Positions 51,041-59,528 of a DNA stretch of 64,000 nt are shown piece after piece. The stretch spans positions 682,001-746,000 of the forward strand of contig NZ_BCNM01000001.1 of NCBI RefSeq assembly GCF_001514495.1, read 5' to 3'. This DNA comes from Paenibacillus pabuli NBRC 13638. GTDB lineage: Bacteria; Bacillota; Bacilli; Paenibacillales; Paenibacillaceae. Made by a program: the position numbers and the translations under genes. Every line of letters starts with the position of its first letter. Position 1 is the stretch's first letter. Under the pieces are notes generated by a model. The model was not told the origin of the DNA and did no database searches. It saw only the letters and a list, made by a program, of their open reading frames with translations.

Positions 51041-51086
51041 CGTTTATCAAAATGTGGTTTTTAGAAAAAAAGTTTGCCTCTGATCC

Positions 51087-51149
51087 AGCCGTATGTTTGT
51101 TGTGGTCGAACTGAAATTTATTCAGGAAATCCGCACTAAACATACGGCT
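51087..51149 (+). terminator. Long hairpin terminator
   Basis: AGCCGTATGTTT pairs perfectly with AAACATACGGCT. Inner TGTGG/CCGCA and TGAA/TTCA pairs extend the stem, and ATTTTAT follows. Confidence 0.75.
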
Positions 51150-51202
51150 ATTTTATCGCTTTAAAGTGGATATTAATGGGTTTAATATAAATATTTTTTT
51201 GT

Positions 51203-51240
51203 GGTTCTCTATTTACAGAACCAAATGCGGTTCTTATAAT
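51203..51240 (+). promoter_or_regulatory. Promoter with GGTTCT/AGAACC operator
   Basis: TTTACA (51212-51217), a 17-nt spacer and TATAAT (51235-51240). GGTTCT (51203-51208) is inverted as AGAACC (51217-51222) and repeated as GGTTCT (51229-51234), covering the -35 and spacer. A regulator bound here would block polymerase. It drives the transporter operon. Confidence 0.7.
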
Positions 51241-51364
51241 AGGGCTTATCGAACTTATACCTTACTAATTTCATAGGAATTATATATATATTCTGAATTA
51301 TTTCGGGAATTAGGAACGGCTGAGCGAGAAAAATATGGACTATTTATGAATTGGGGAGGATTTT

Positions 51365-53089
51365 ATGAGATTGAAAGGTTTATCTGTGGCATCGTTAATG
51401 ATCAGTAGTGCAATTGTGTTATCTGCATGTGCTGGTAGTGGAGGAACAGAGAGCACTTCTTCTGGAAGTGGAACAACGAATTCGGGCACAAAGGCGACTC
51501 CGGTTGCTGCAGCACTGGATGCACCCTTTCAGGCGACGGACCTGAATCAATTACCTGAGACCGCAAAAAAACGGACGGATACGGTTATTGTGGGACTTAC
51601 GGATCCCAGCGGGGCTTTCACACCGTACTTCCACCAGAGCGGATATGATGGCAACGTTGCCTCATTGCTTTTTGCTTCGCTGGTTACTGTGGATGAGAAA
51701 GGACTGCCTGTGGCGGACCTGGCTGAAAGCTGGGACGTATCGGACGATCAGCGTACATACACGTTTCATCTGAGAAAAGATTCCAAGTTCAGTGACGGCT
51801 CGCCGCTCACCGCTGATGATGTTGCTTTTACCTGGACCATTCTGCACGACAAGTCGTATGACGGTGGATTTGATATTTTCTCCACCAAGGTTAAAGGTGG
51901 CAAAGCGTATACCGAAGGAAAGGCAGATCACATTGAGGGTATTAAGATCATTGATCCGTTAACGATCTCGGTCACTCTGGAGCAACCAAACGCGACTGCA
52001 TTGCTTACACTGGGCTCTGAAGTATTGTCCAAAGCCTACTACGGCAAAGACTATCAATTCGGGAAGCTCGAATACATTAAAAATCTTCACGCCACGCCTG
52101 TAGGCAATGGCCCTTACAAACTTGAAAAGTTCATTCCGGGTCAGGAAGTTCGATTCGTTGCGAATGAATTCTACTACAAGGGCAAACCGAAAACGGAGCA
52201 TTTCATATATAAAACATCGGAAGGAGACACCTGGCAGTTTATTGAGACCGGAGAGATCGACTTCACTTCGTTCACGGCTACTCAGGAGAATATTGATAAG
52301 TTGAAAAATATCCCATACCTCAACCTTCTGCCTTACACACCAAGTACATACGGATATTTACAGCTCAATCTGGAACATGAACAGCTTCAGGAAAAAGAAG
52401 TACGCCAAGCCATCACGTATGGCCTGGATCGTCAGTCCATCTATGTGGACGCTAACCAGGGGGCAGGCGCTGTTGCCAACATTCCGACTTCACCTATTTC
52501 CTGGTCATATACGGAAGAAGGCATTAATCCATACGCCTATGATCCGGACAAAGCCAATCAATTGCTGGACGACGCTGGCTGGGTGCCTGGAGCGGATGAC
52601 ATCCGTGAAAAAAACGGGAAGAAGTTGTCCCTGCATTTCCTCGGAACGAAAAGTCCGGCCACGGATATCTTCATTGCAGTTGCCAAAGAAAACTTTGAAG
52701 CGATTGGCGTGCAGTTCCAGCCTGAAGTCTTCGCTGATTTCAACTCGCTTGTCTCCAAAGTGGAGGGCGGCGATTACGACATGGCTTCCTTCTCCACCGC
52801 GATGCTAACGGATCCTGCGGACGGGGTACTGCAATTTGTGGATGGTGAGCTGAAAGGGTACGACAATCCCAAGGTGAAAGAGCTTTTCAACAAAGGCCTG
52901 GCTACGACAGACATTGAGGAACGCAAGGCAGTATACAAAGAGCTGTACCAGTTGCTCAATGATGAGCTGCCTGTCATTTTCACCAGTTACAAAAAAACAG
53001 TCTACGCCTATAACGGTCGGATCGATGGGCTCTCTGTCAGTCCATATCGGGGGATTGCAACCAGCTTGCCGGAGTGGTCTCTGAAATAA
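51365..53089 (+). CDS. Peptide ABC transporter substrate-binding lipoprotein
   Basis: A 574-residue extracellular binding protein of the SBP_bac_5 (OppA/DppA) family. The lipobox lies in IVLSACAGS and is followed by a Ser/Gly/Thr linker. Family signatures include LAESWDVSDDQRTYTFHLRKDSKFSDGSPLTADDVAFTW (in part), GNGPYKLEKFIPGQEV and VRQAITYGLDRQSIY. It captures oligopeptides, dipeptides or nickel-type ligands, and the ligand is not readable. GGGGAGG precedes the ATG. It is separated from the permease genes by a large hairpin. Confidence 0.93.
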   Translation: MRLKGLSVASLMISSAIVLSACAGSGGTESTSSGSGTTNSGTKATPVAAALDAPFQATDLNQLPETAKKRTDTVIVGLTDPSGAFTPYFHQSGYDGNVASLLFASLVTVDEKGLPVADLAESWDVSDDQRTYTFHLRKDSKFSDGSPLTADDVAFTWTILHDKSYDGGFDIFSTKVKGGKAYTEGKADHIEGIKIIDPLTISVTLEQPNATALLTLGSEVLSKAYYGKDYQFGKLEYIKNLHATPVGNGPYKLEKFIPGQEVRFVANEFYYKGKPKTEHFIYKTSEGDTWQFIETGEIDFTSFTATQENIDKLKNIPYLNLLPYTPSTYGYLQLNLEHEQLQEKEVRQAITYGLDRQSIYVDANQGAGAVANIPTSPISWSYTEEGINPYAYDPDKANQLLDDAGWVPGADDIREKNGKKLSLHFLGTKSPATDIFIAVAKENFEAIGVQFQPEVFADFNSLVSKVEGGDYDMASFSTAMLTDPADGVLQFVDGELKGYDNPKVKELFNKGLATTDIEERKAVYKELYQLLNDELPVIFTSYKKTVYAYNGRIDGLSVSPYRGIATSLPEWSLK

Positions 53090-53131
53090 GCGGTCGTACG
53101 AATCAAGAGCATAAATGAGAAATAAACAAAA

Positions 53132-53169
53132 CGTCCCTTGCGTTTGCGATATCGCAGATGCAAGGGACG
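53132..53169 (+). promoter_or_regulatory. Intergenic hairpin between SBP and permease
   Basis: CGTCCCTTGC pairs perfectly with GCAAGGGACG, and an inner TGCGAT/ATCGCA palindrome extends it. There is no T-run. It probably protects the upstream mRNA or attenuates read-through, giving more binding protein than permease. Confidence 0.7.
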
Positions 53170-53188
53170 CATTGATAAGGAGCCTGAT

Positions 53189-54145
53189 ATGAGCACTTAC
53201 ATTGTGAAACGGATGACATATATGGTTCTTATTTTGCTGGCCGCCTCCGTTCTGATTTTCAGCCTGTATGCACTTACACCTGGAGACTACATCTCCAGCA
53301 ATATTAAACTGAGTCCTGAGCGTAAGGCCGAACTGCGCGAATTGTATGGACTGGACAAGTCGGTTATCGAACGGTACCTCATCTGGATGAAAAATGCTGT
53401 ACACGGAGACTTCGGATATTCATTGGCACAACAAAAGCCAGTGCTCGCGCTATTCAACGAATATATCTGGAATTCATTCCTGTTAGCTGCTGTGACCACA
53501 TTCCTGACCTGGTTCATCGCGGTTATTATCGGTGTGATTGCTGCCTATAAGCAGTATTCGTGGTTCGATACCTTTGTGATGATAGGCATCTTTGCCGCCA
53601 TGTCCGTGCCATCCTTCTTTATCGGATTATTTTTGATTAAACTGCTGGCGGTTGACTTAAAATGGTTGCCTCCAGGCGGCATGATGACCACAGGAAGTAA
53701 TGCCATCGGTCTGGCGTATGTTAAAGAGGTAATTCAACATATGACCTTGCCTGTAATTGTCATGACCCTGCTCGGGGTAGGCTCACTTACCCGTTACTTC
53801 CGCAGCAACATGATTGATGTGATCAAACAAGATTATATTCGAACGGCACGAGCCAAAGGATTAAAAGAAAGCAAAGTGTTATATACCCATGCCTTGCGCA
53901 ATGCTCTGCTGCCTGCGATTACACTGATTGGGTTCGAGCTGCCATCCTTATTCGGTGGTTCATTGATCATTGAGAAAATATTCAGCTGGCCCGGTATCGG
54001 TCAGTTATATATGCAGTCCTTCTCCCTGCGGGATTATCCGCTGCTGATGGGCTTTACCATGTTCATCGCCATCCTGACCGTCATTGGAACGCTGCTGTCC
54101 GATGTGCTCTATCACATCGCCGATCCGCGTGTCCGTTTGCAATAA
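53189..54145 (+). CDS. ABC transporter permease (DppB/OppB-like)
   Basis: A 318-residue inner-membrane permease with about six helices. The N-terminus STYIVKRMTYMVLILLAASVLIF and the C-terminal IIEKIFSWPGIGQLYMQSFSLRDYPLLMG are typical of DppB/OppB. The EAA-type loop reads RTARAKGLKESKVLYTHALRNALLP. AAGGAG precedes ATG 53189, and the longer frame from 53138 would include the hairpin. Confidence 0.92.
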   Translation: MSTYIVKRMTYMVLILLAASVLIFSLYALTPGDYISSNIKLSPERKAELRELYGLDKSVIERYLIWMKNAVHGDFGYSLAQQKPVLALFNEYIWNSFLLAAVTTFLTWFIAVIIGVIAAYKQYSWFDTFVMIGIFAAMSVPSFFIGLFLIKLLAVDLKWLPPGGMMTTGSNAIGLAYVKEVIQHMTLPVIVMTLLGVGSLTRYFRSNMIDVIKQDYIRTARAKGLKESKVLYTHALRNALLPAITLIGFELPSLFGGSLIIEKIFSWPGIGQLYMQSFSLRDYPLLMGFTMFIAILTVIGTLLSDVLYHIADPRVRLQ

Positions 54146-54152
54146 GGGGGCT

Positions 54153-55100
54153 ATGAACATGACAATCTCTTCATCGTCTGTAACGAGAAATGCCCCAGAA
54201 TCTGCCTTGCCTTTAAAGGTTCCTGCCAAGTCTTCTTTATGGAAATTGTCGCTGCGAAGACTGCTCAAAAACAAACTTGCCGTTGGCGGATTCATCGTGG
54301 TTTTGTTGATGTTTGTGGCCTGTTTCATTGGACCGCTGTTCTCACCTTACACCGATAACAAGATCAATATGGCAGCAATGAAACAAGGTCCAAGCATTCA
54401 TCACTGGCTTGGTACGGATGCGCTCGGCAGGGATGTGCTTACCCGCGTGCTGATGGCTGGCCGTATCTCGCTCACCGTTGGTCTGGCCTCCATGGTTCTA
54501 TCCGTCTTTATCGGCTCCTTGCTTGGAGCCATCGCCGGATATTATCGCGGCATTGTTGATCAGGTCATTATGCGGATTGCCGACTTGCTGCTTACCATTC
54601 CCGGACTGCCGCTGCTGTTTATTTTCGGCGCGTTGTTATCGGATTGGAAAGTTCCGCCAGATTCCAGAATGTATATCGTCATGCTGATGCTCAGCTTTGT
54701 CAACTGGCCCGGTATGGCCCGAATGGTACGAGGACAGATGTTAAGCTTGCGTGAGCGGGAATTCATGCAGGCTGCTGTTGTTCTTGGCTTGCGTGACCGA
54801 CGGAAACTGTTTCACCATCTTCTGCCCAATATCGTTCCGCTTCTCATCGTCATGGCGACTCTGAATATCGGAGGGTCCATTCTCAGCGAATCGGTGCTCA
54901 GCTTTTTTGGACTGGGTGTCATGCCACCAACGCCTACATGGGGCAATATGATCGATGCGGCCAACAACATGATTGATTTTCAACAGCATCCGTGGTTATG
55001 GATTCCGCCAGGACTGTCCATTTTCGTGACCGTTATTGCGATTAACATTTTTGGTGATGGTCTTCGAGACGTATTAGATCCCAAACAGAAGAGAAGGTGA
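54153..55100 (+). CDS. ABC transporter permease (DppC/OppC-like)
   Basis: A 315-residue second permease. WKLSLRRLLKNKLAVGGFIVVLLM starts the first helix, HWLGTDALGRDVLTRVLMAGRISL is the family signature, and the EAA loop reads FMQAAVVLGLRDRRKLFHHLLPN. AGGGGG precedes ATG 54153, and ATG 54159 is an alternative. An extended frame from 54084 lies inside the DppB-like gene. It is 7 nt from the upstream gene and 7 nt from the first ATPase gene, so the operon is tight. Confidence 0.92.
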   Translation: MNMTISSSSVTRNAPESALPLKVPAKSSLWKLSLRRLLKNKLAVGGFIVVLLMFVACFIGPLFSPYTDNKINMAAMKQGPSIHHWLGTDALGRDVLTRVLMAGRISLTVGLASMVLSVFIGSLLGAIAGYYRGIVDQVIMRIADLLLTIPGLPLLFIFGALLSDWKVPPDSRMYIVMLMLSFVNWPGMARMVRGQMLSLREREFMQAAVVLGLRDRRKLFHHLLPNIVPLLIVMATLNIGGSILSESVLSFFGLGVMPPTPTWGNMIDAANNMIDFQQHPWLWIPPGLSIFVTVIAINIFGDGLRDVLDPKQKRR

Positions 55101-55107
55101 GCACCTC

Positions 55108-56091
55108 ATGCAAAATATGATTGAAATTGAACAACTTGAAACTCATTTTTATTCAGAAGAAGGCCATGTCAAAGCTGTGGACGGCGTAAGCCTCAATGTA
55201 CGAGAAGGGGAGACGGTGTGCATCGTTGGTGAATCAGGCTGCGGCAAAAGTGTAACCGCCATGTCGATTATGGGTTTAATCGAAGAACCGGCAGGCAAGG
55301 TGGTAGGCGGTGCAATTCGTTTTGGAGGGCGGGATCTGCTCCGTGAAAGTAAATCCTCGCTGCGTGCCATTCGGGGCAATGACATCTCCATGATTTTCCA
55401 GGAGCCGATGTCATCTCTGAATCCCGTTCTGAAAATCGGTGAGCAATTGATGGAGCCGCTGATTGTACACTTGAAAATGAGTAAAAAACAGGCTCGCGCA
55501 AGAGCAGTTGAGTTGATTGCCGAAGTTGGCATTTCACGACCGGAACAGATTGCGAACAGCTATCCGCATGAGCTGAGTGGAGGTATGCTGCAGCGCATTA
55601 TGATTGCCATTGCCATCTCATGTAACCCGAAACTGTTAATTGCGGATGAACCAACCACCGCACTGGATGTGACCATTCAAGCACAGATACTGGATATGTT
55701 GCAGCACATCAAATCCCAGTCAGGAACCTCCATTCTGATGATCACACATGACCTTGGAGTTGTAGCCGAAATGGCGGATTATGTCGTTGTGATGTATGCA
55801 GGCAAAGTGGTGGAGGAGGGGGAGGTTGTGCAATTGTTTGAGTCTCCCAAACATCCATATACCCAGGGATTGCTCCGTTCCAAGCCGATTATCAATCAAA
55901 GGCAGGATGAATTGTATTCTATACCCGGACATGTACCTGATCCGTTATCCTTAAAAGATTCCTGTCATTTTGCTGATCGTTGTGAGCACTGTATGTCGAT
56001 ATGCACCACACAAATGCCGACGCTCAAGCAGCTTGGACCTGGACAGAAGGCTGCATGCTGGCTGTATGAGGAGGCATTAAGTCATGTCTAA
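55108..56091 (+). CDS. ABC transporter ATPase (OppD/DppD-like)
   Basis: A 327-residue ATPase. Walker A is GESGCGKS (about 40-47), the Q-loop is MIFQEPMSSLNPV, the signature is LSGGMLQR, Walker B is LLIADEPTTALDVT and the H-loop is ITHDLGVV. The C-terminal oligopeptide-transporter extension (LYSIPGHVPDP...C-H-F-ADRCEHC) contains the Cys residues that hold an iron-sulfur or metal site in OppD-like proteins. It overlaps the next ATPase gene by 8 nt. Confidence 0.93.
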   Translation: MQNMIEIEQLETHFYSEEGHVKAVDGVSLNVREGETVCIVGESGCGKSVTAMSIMGLIEEPAGKVVGGAIRFGGRDLLRESKSSLRAIRGNDISMIFQEPMSSLNPVLKIGEQLMEPLIVHLKMSKKQARARAVELIAEVGISRPEQIANSYPHELSGGMLQRIMIAIAISCNPKLLIADEPTTALDVTIQAQILDMLQHIKSQSGTSILMITHDLGVVAEMADYVVVMYAGKVVEEGEVVQLFESPKHPYTQGLLRSKPIINQRQDELYSIPGHVPDPLSLKDSCHFADRCEHCMSICTTQMPTLKQLGPGQKAACWLYEEALSHV

Positions 56092-57049
56092 ACCTTTATT
56101 GGAAATTGAACATCTTAAAACCTATTTTCCAGTGCGCAAAGGCTTATTGAATCGTACAGTAGCCCATGTGAAAGCGGTCGATGATATCAGCATCACGATC
56201 CATGAAGGAGAGACGTTTGGATTAGTGGGTGAATCCGGAAGCGGCAAGAGCACTGTTGGAAGAACCATCGTACGCTTAACAGAGAAAACAGAAGGACAGA
56301 TTCGTTTTCAAGGTGTAGACTTGCATCATTTGTCTATGCAGGAAGTGCGGAAGATCCGTCCGCAGCTTCAACTTATTTTCCAGGACCCATACAGTTCACT
56401 GAATCCGCGCATACGTATTGGTGATGCAATCGGGGAGGCTGTACTGGATCACGGATTGGCGACCGCAAGCGAGGTGCGCGAGCTCGTCAAGGAGGTACTC
56501 GGAGCCTGCGGATTGTCATCCTACCATATTGATCGTTTTCCCCATGAGTTCTCTGGGGGACAGCGACAGCGGATTGGAATTGCACGTGCTTTGATCTTAA
56601 ATCCAAAACTGATTATCGCAGATGAACCGGTATCTGCATTGGACGTGTCTATTCAGGCTCAAATTATTAACCTGTTCAGACGGCTTCAGCAAGAGAGGGG
56701 CCTTGCTTACTTGTTTATTTCGCATGATCTGAGTGTGGTGGAACATCTGTGTGACCGCATTGGAGTAATGTATCTGGGCTCCATGGTCGAGACGGCTTCC
56801 AGAGATGAGTTGTTCGGCAATCCTCTGCATCCGTATACGAAAGCCTTACTATCAGCCGTACCTGTACCGATTCCCAAATTGAAACGGGAACGAATTGTGC
56901 TTAAAGGGGATATCCCAAGTCCAGTGAATCCGCCAACAGGCTGCAAGTTCCATACGCGTTGTCCATGGGCAGAAGATATCTGCAAGCAGCAAACGCCAAC
57001 ATATCGGAACATAGGATCGGATCATTTTGTAGCCTGTCATTTGGTCTGA
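56084..57049 (+). CDS. ABC transporter ATPase (OppF/DppF-like)
   Basis: A 321-residue partner ATPase. Walker A is GESGSGKST, the Q-loop is LIFQDPYSSLNPR, the signature is FSGGQRQR, Walker B is LIIADEPVSALDVS and the H-loop is ISHDLSVV. The C-terminal CKFHTRCPWAEDICKQQTP extension is characteristic. The start overlaps the OppD-like gene. It is the last gene of the transporter operon, and a terminator follows at 57157. Confidence 0.93.
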   Translation: MSKPLLEIEHLKTYFPVRKGLLNRTVAHVKAVDDISITIHEGETFGLVGESGSGKSTVGRTIVRLTEKTEGQIRFQGVDLHHLSMQEVRKIRPQLQLIFQDPYSSLNPRIRIGDAIGEAVLDHGLATASEVRELVKEVLGACGLSSYHIDRFPHEFSGGQRQRIGIARALILNPKLIIADEPVSALDVSIQAQIINLFRRLQQERGLAYLFISHDLSVVEHLCDRIGVMYLGSMVETASRDELFGNPLHPYTKALLSAVPVPIPKLKRERIVLKGDIPSPVNPPTGCKFHTRCPWAEDICKQQTPTYRNIGSDHFVACHLV

Positions 57050-57156
57050 GGCAGGTGAGAATAATTTCATATCAACGTTATCTTATGAATACGGAATGGA
57101 ATTATTTAGGTTCCATCCATTCTGTATGTATTCACCCGAATGCATCAAAGGACCAA

Positions 57157-57198
57157 AAGACGCTGCCGACATGTAAGTCGGTGCGTCTTTTATTTTTT
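57157..57198 (+). terminator. Intrinsic terminator
   Basis: AAAGACGC-TGCCGAC pairs with GTCGGT-GCGTCTTT, followed by TATTTTTTT. Confidence 0.88.
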
Positions 57199-57272
57199 TG
57201 AAACCTTCAAACCACTACATCCGTTTAATATTTACACAAAATCAAAATTTGGAAAATGAAAGGTGGATACAT

Positions 57273-57764
57273 ATGCGGAAAATGAGAATAACGTCCATGC
57301 TGAAAGTCATGATTGTTGCAGCGCTATCGGCACCAATAATTCTTGCTCTACCAACGGCTGAGGTAGCTGTCGCCAGTCCAAGTATCAAGCCTCACGCGCT
57401 TACTCCACCACCACCGCCCTTGGAACCAAGTGTTCATGCATTGACATCCCCGAAATATATTTATCAGGCAGTCGGAACGGTTACACCTGGAGGGGGGCTG
57501 ACTGCGATTGTAAATACAACGACAACAACCTTCTCGGAAATGAAATCACTGCAAGTCGATTATCGACTTGAACGCTGGACGGGATCGGCCTGGATACTCT
57601 ATCAATCCGGTTCCAAGAAGAAAACCCAAACGCAGACTCTTAATGCCCAATCGAGCTGGACTGTTATAACCGGATATTACTATCGAGTCGTCAGTCTTCA
57701 CACGGCCGACGACGGGGTCAAACCTGAGACGACAACACATATTTCAAGCAACGTATTATTTTAA
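57273..57764 (+). CDS. Small secreted protein
   Basis: A 163-residue protein with a signal peptide (cleavage near VAVA-SPS, residue ~35), a Pro-rich segment (LTPPPPPLEPS) and a beta-rich C-terminal ~110 residues (YRLERWTGSAWILYQSG...ITGYYYRVVSLHTADDGVKPE). The W-T-G-x-x-W and YYYRVVSLH features resemble small secreted Bacillota proteins (DUF6147-like). AAAGGTGG precedes ATG 57273. It lies convergent to the anti-sigma gene, only 2 nt apart. Confidence 0.6.
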   Translation: MRKMRITSMLKVMIVAALSAPIILALPTAEVAVASPSIKPHALTPPPPPLEPSVHALTSPKYIYQAVGTVTPGGGLTAIVNTTTTTFSEMKSLQVDYRLERWTGSAWILYQSGSKKKTQTQTLNAQSSWTVITGYYYRVVSLHTADDGVKPETTTHISSNVLF

Positions 57765-57765
57765 T

Positions 57766-58749
57766 TTATTTTAGGGTACTACCTGGAAATTTTTGTTCCT
57801 GCAGGTCATTGGCAATAGCAATCATCTCTTCTTCCGAGACGGTTCCGAATAAGCTCATGTTTACAGAACCCATCATCCATTGAAAGGTATTATAGGGGGG
57901 TCCGAGGTACATAAATGCCTCGCTGCCATCAGCCAATTTGACGATACTTGTTTCGCGAAGCATGGGCCCCTCAATGATCTGACCAGGCGAAACATAGGCA
58001 TAATCAAACTGAATGACTTCTTCTTCACCATTTTTGCCTTCTCCGCTATAACGAACCCTCATTCGTTGAGATTCGTAATAATCTTCCGGATTGACGGGAT
58101 TGAGGGTATCCAGCATGAGCTCAAATTTGATCTTTGTAAACCGCTCGGGAATAGCTTTTGATAACAAAAAATCACCTTTAAATCCCGAGCGTGCGATATC
58201 CTTTGTTACGATAATAGGTTCAAGTAAGTGTGACGTCTCATAGAAGGGGAGCTTAATCTCTCCATCTGCTTCTACAGGTGGTTCATCTCCACTGGAAAAT
58301 GTGGGAGCCTCATTGATTCCTCGTTCAGGAGGTGGAGGTGTCTTGGCTGTCGACGGATCAGCGCCTAGATGAGTAGTACGATCCTCAATAACGATGGATT
58401 TCATACCATTGCCCCAGTCCTTGATTGATTGTACAAAAGGAGAGACGGCTTGCGTCCCAGTAGGCATACTGAAGATAACGGCGCCGATGGTCACAGACGC
58501 TGCCACAATGACAGATAAACGTATGGTGCGCATTCTTTTCTTGCGTACGCCAACCCGGGCAATCTCCTTTTGAACGTGGAGCCAGGATTGACGCATAGGT
58601 TCGGTGTTGGAAGCAGGGAAGGCAGATACAGCCTGACGGAAGGCTTCGTCAAAAGCCGTATCAAACGCGGCATCAAAGTATTCATCTTCCAGCTCTGGAT
58701 CGAATGAATCAATCTGCTTATCGGACTTGCCTTTGCTCAATGCTTCCAC
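57766..58749 (-). CDS. Membrane anti-sigma factor-like protein (DUF4179/DUF4367 type)
   Basis: A 327-residue single-pass membrane protein: a cytoplasmic acidic N-terminus (about 1-80) that would bind the sigma factor, one transmembrane helix (LSVIVAASVTIGAVIF, about 84-100), then an extracytoplasmic region with a Pro-rich linker and a DUF4367-like domain (about 170-325). It is encoded directly after, and overlapping by 32 nt, the ECF sigma gene, the usual sigma/anti-sigma arrangement. The signal sensed is unknown. Confidence 0.82.
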   Translation of the reverse strand: MEALSKGKSDKQIDSFDPELEDEYFDAAFDTAFDEAFRQAVSAFPASNTEPMRQSWLHVQKEIARVGVRKKRMRTIRLSVIVAASVTIGAVIFSMPTGTQAVSPFVQSIKDWGNGMKSIVIEDRTTHLGADPSTAKTPPPPERGINEAPTFSSGDEPPVEADGEIKLPFYETSHLLEPIIVTKDIARSGFKGDFLLSKAIPERFTKIKFELMLDTLNPVNPEDYYESQRMRVRYSGEGKNGEEEVIQFDYAYVSPGQIIEGPMLRETSIVKLADGSEAFMYLGPPYNTFQWMMGSVNMSLFGTVSEEEMIAIANDLQEQKFPGSTLK

Positions 58750-59308
58750 CCCATTCCTTATGTAATTTCTTCTTTATACTTCCCCGGGCTCTGAACAAAC
58801 GTTGCTTCACAATTTCTTCGGATGTATCCAGTAGATCAGCCATTTCCCGATAGGAAAGACCCTCTTTCCAGCGCAGTTCCACGAGTACACGGTATTCTGG
58901 CTTAAGCTGTTCCAGGTAGAACTCGATGGATTCCTGCATCATTTGAGTCTCCACCGTGCTCTCCACGGAAGCTGCCGTCTGATTCATTGTCTCCATATCT
59001 ATAAAAACACTATCCGTATCCAGTTGGTTACGGTTATTTTTATTTTTTCTCAGATAATTAATGGCGGTATTCCGTGTGACTACCTTCAGCCAGGCTTTCA
59101 GTTTGACCTCGTTGTCGAAGAGAGGTTTGTTTTTAATGATTTTGATAAAAGCTTCCTGGATAACATCTTCTGCTGCTGCACGTTCCTTGATGATGTAAAC
59201 GATGAGACCATGTACCATATTATAGTATTCGTAGTACACTTCTTCTTGAAGCTGCGGGCCCAAATTATGGAAATCCGAGGCTAAAAGTAATTGGAGCCGA
59301 TTGGCCAT
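58718..59308 (-). CDS. ECF RNA polymerase sigma factor
   Basis: A 196-residue ECF sigma factor. Region 2 contains AAAEDVIQEAFIKIIKN and LKAWLKVVTRNTAINYLRKNKN. Region 4 contains LKPEYRVLVELRWKEGLSYREMADLLDTSEEIVKQRLFRARG (in part). ATG 59308 has AAGGAGA 6 nt upstream on the minus strand, and the frame from 59332 adds only eight residues across that site. It overlaps the anti-sigma gene. It probably directs its own operon. Confidence 0.92.
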   Translation of the reverse strand: MANRLQLLLASDFHNLGPQLQEEVYYEYYNMVHGLIVYIIKERAAAEDVIQEAFIKIIKNKPLFDNEVKLKAWLKVVTRNTAINYLRKNKNNRNQLDTDSVFIDMETMNQTAASVESTVETQMMQESIEFYLEQLKPEYRVLVELRWKEGLSYREMADLLDTSEEIVKQRLFRARGSIKKKLHKEWGGSIEQRQVR

Positions 59309-59433
59309 GATGTTCTCCTTTCTGGTGAACAATCCACAAACATTGGTATCATTTCATTTTACAACATTATATGGAAGCGATACAATGGGAGGTTAGCCCG
59401 ACAGAATAAGGAAAAGTATATTCTGAATTAGAG

Positions 59434-59487
59434 AGAGGCCGCCTCATACTAACCAGTAAATGATGGTCAGTAGGGCAGCCTCTAAAT
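59434..59487. terminator. Terminator downstream of M29 genes
   Basis: AGAGGC-GCC and GGC-GCCTCT arms bracket a partly paired centre (ACTAACCAG / TGGTCAGT). It lies 42 nt beyond the stop of the minus-strand aminopeptidase gene. Confidence 0.55.
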
Positions 59488-59528
59488 GATATTTAATAAT
59501 TATGGAATTTTATCAGTTTCAACTAGCT

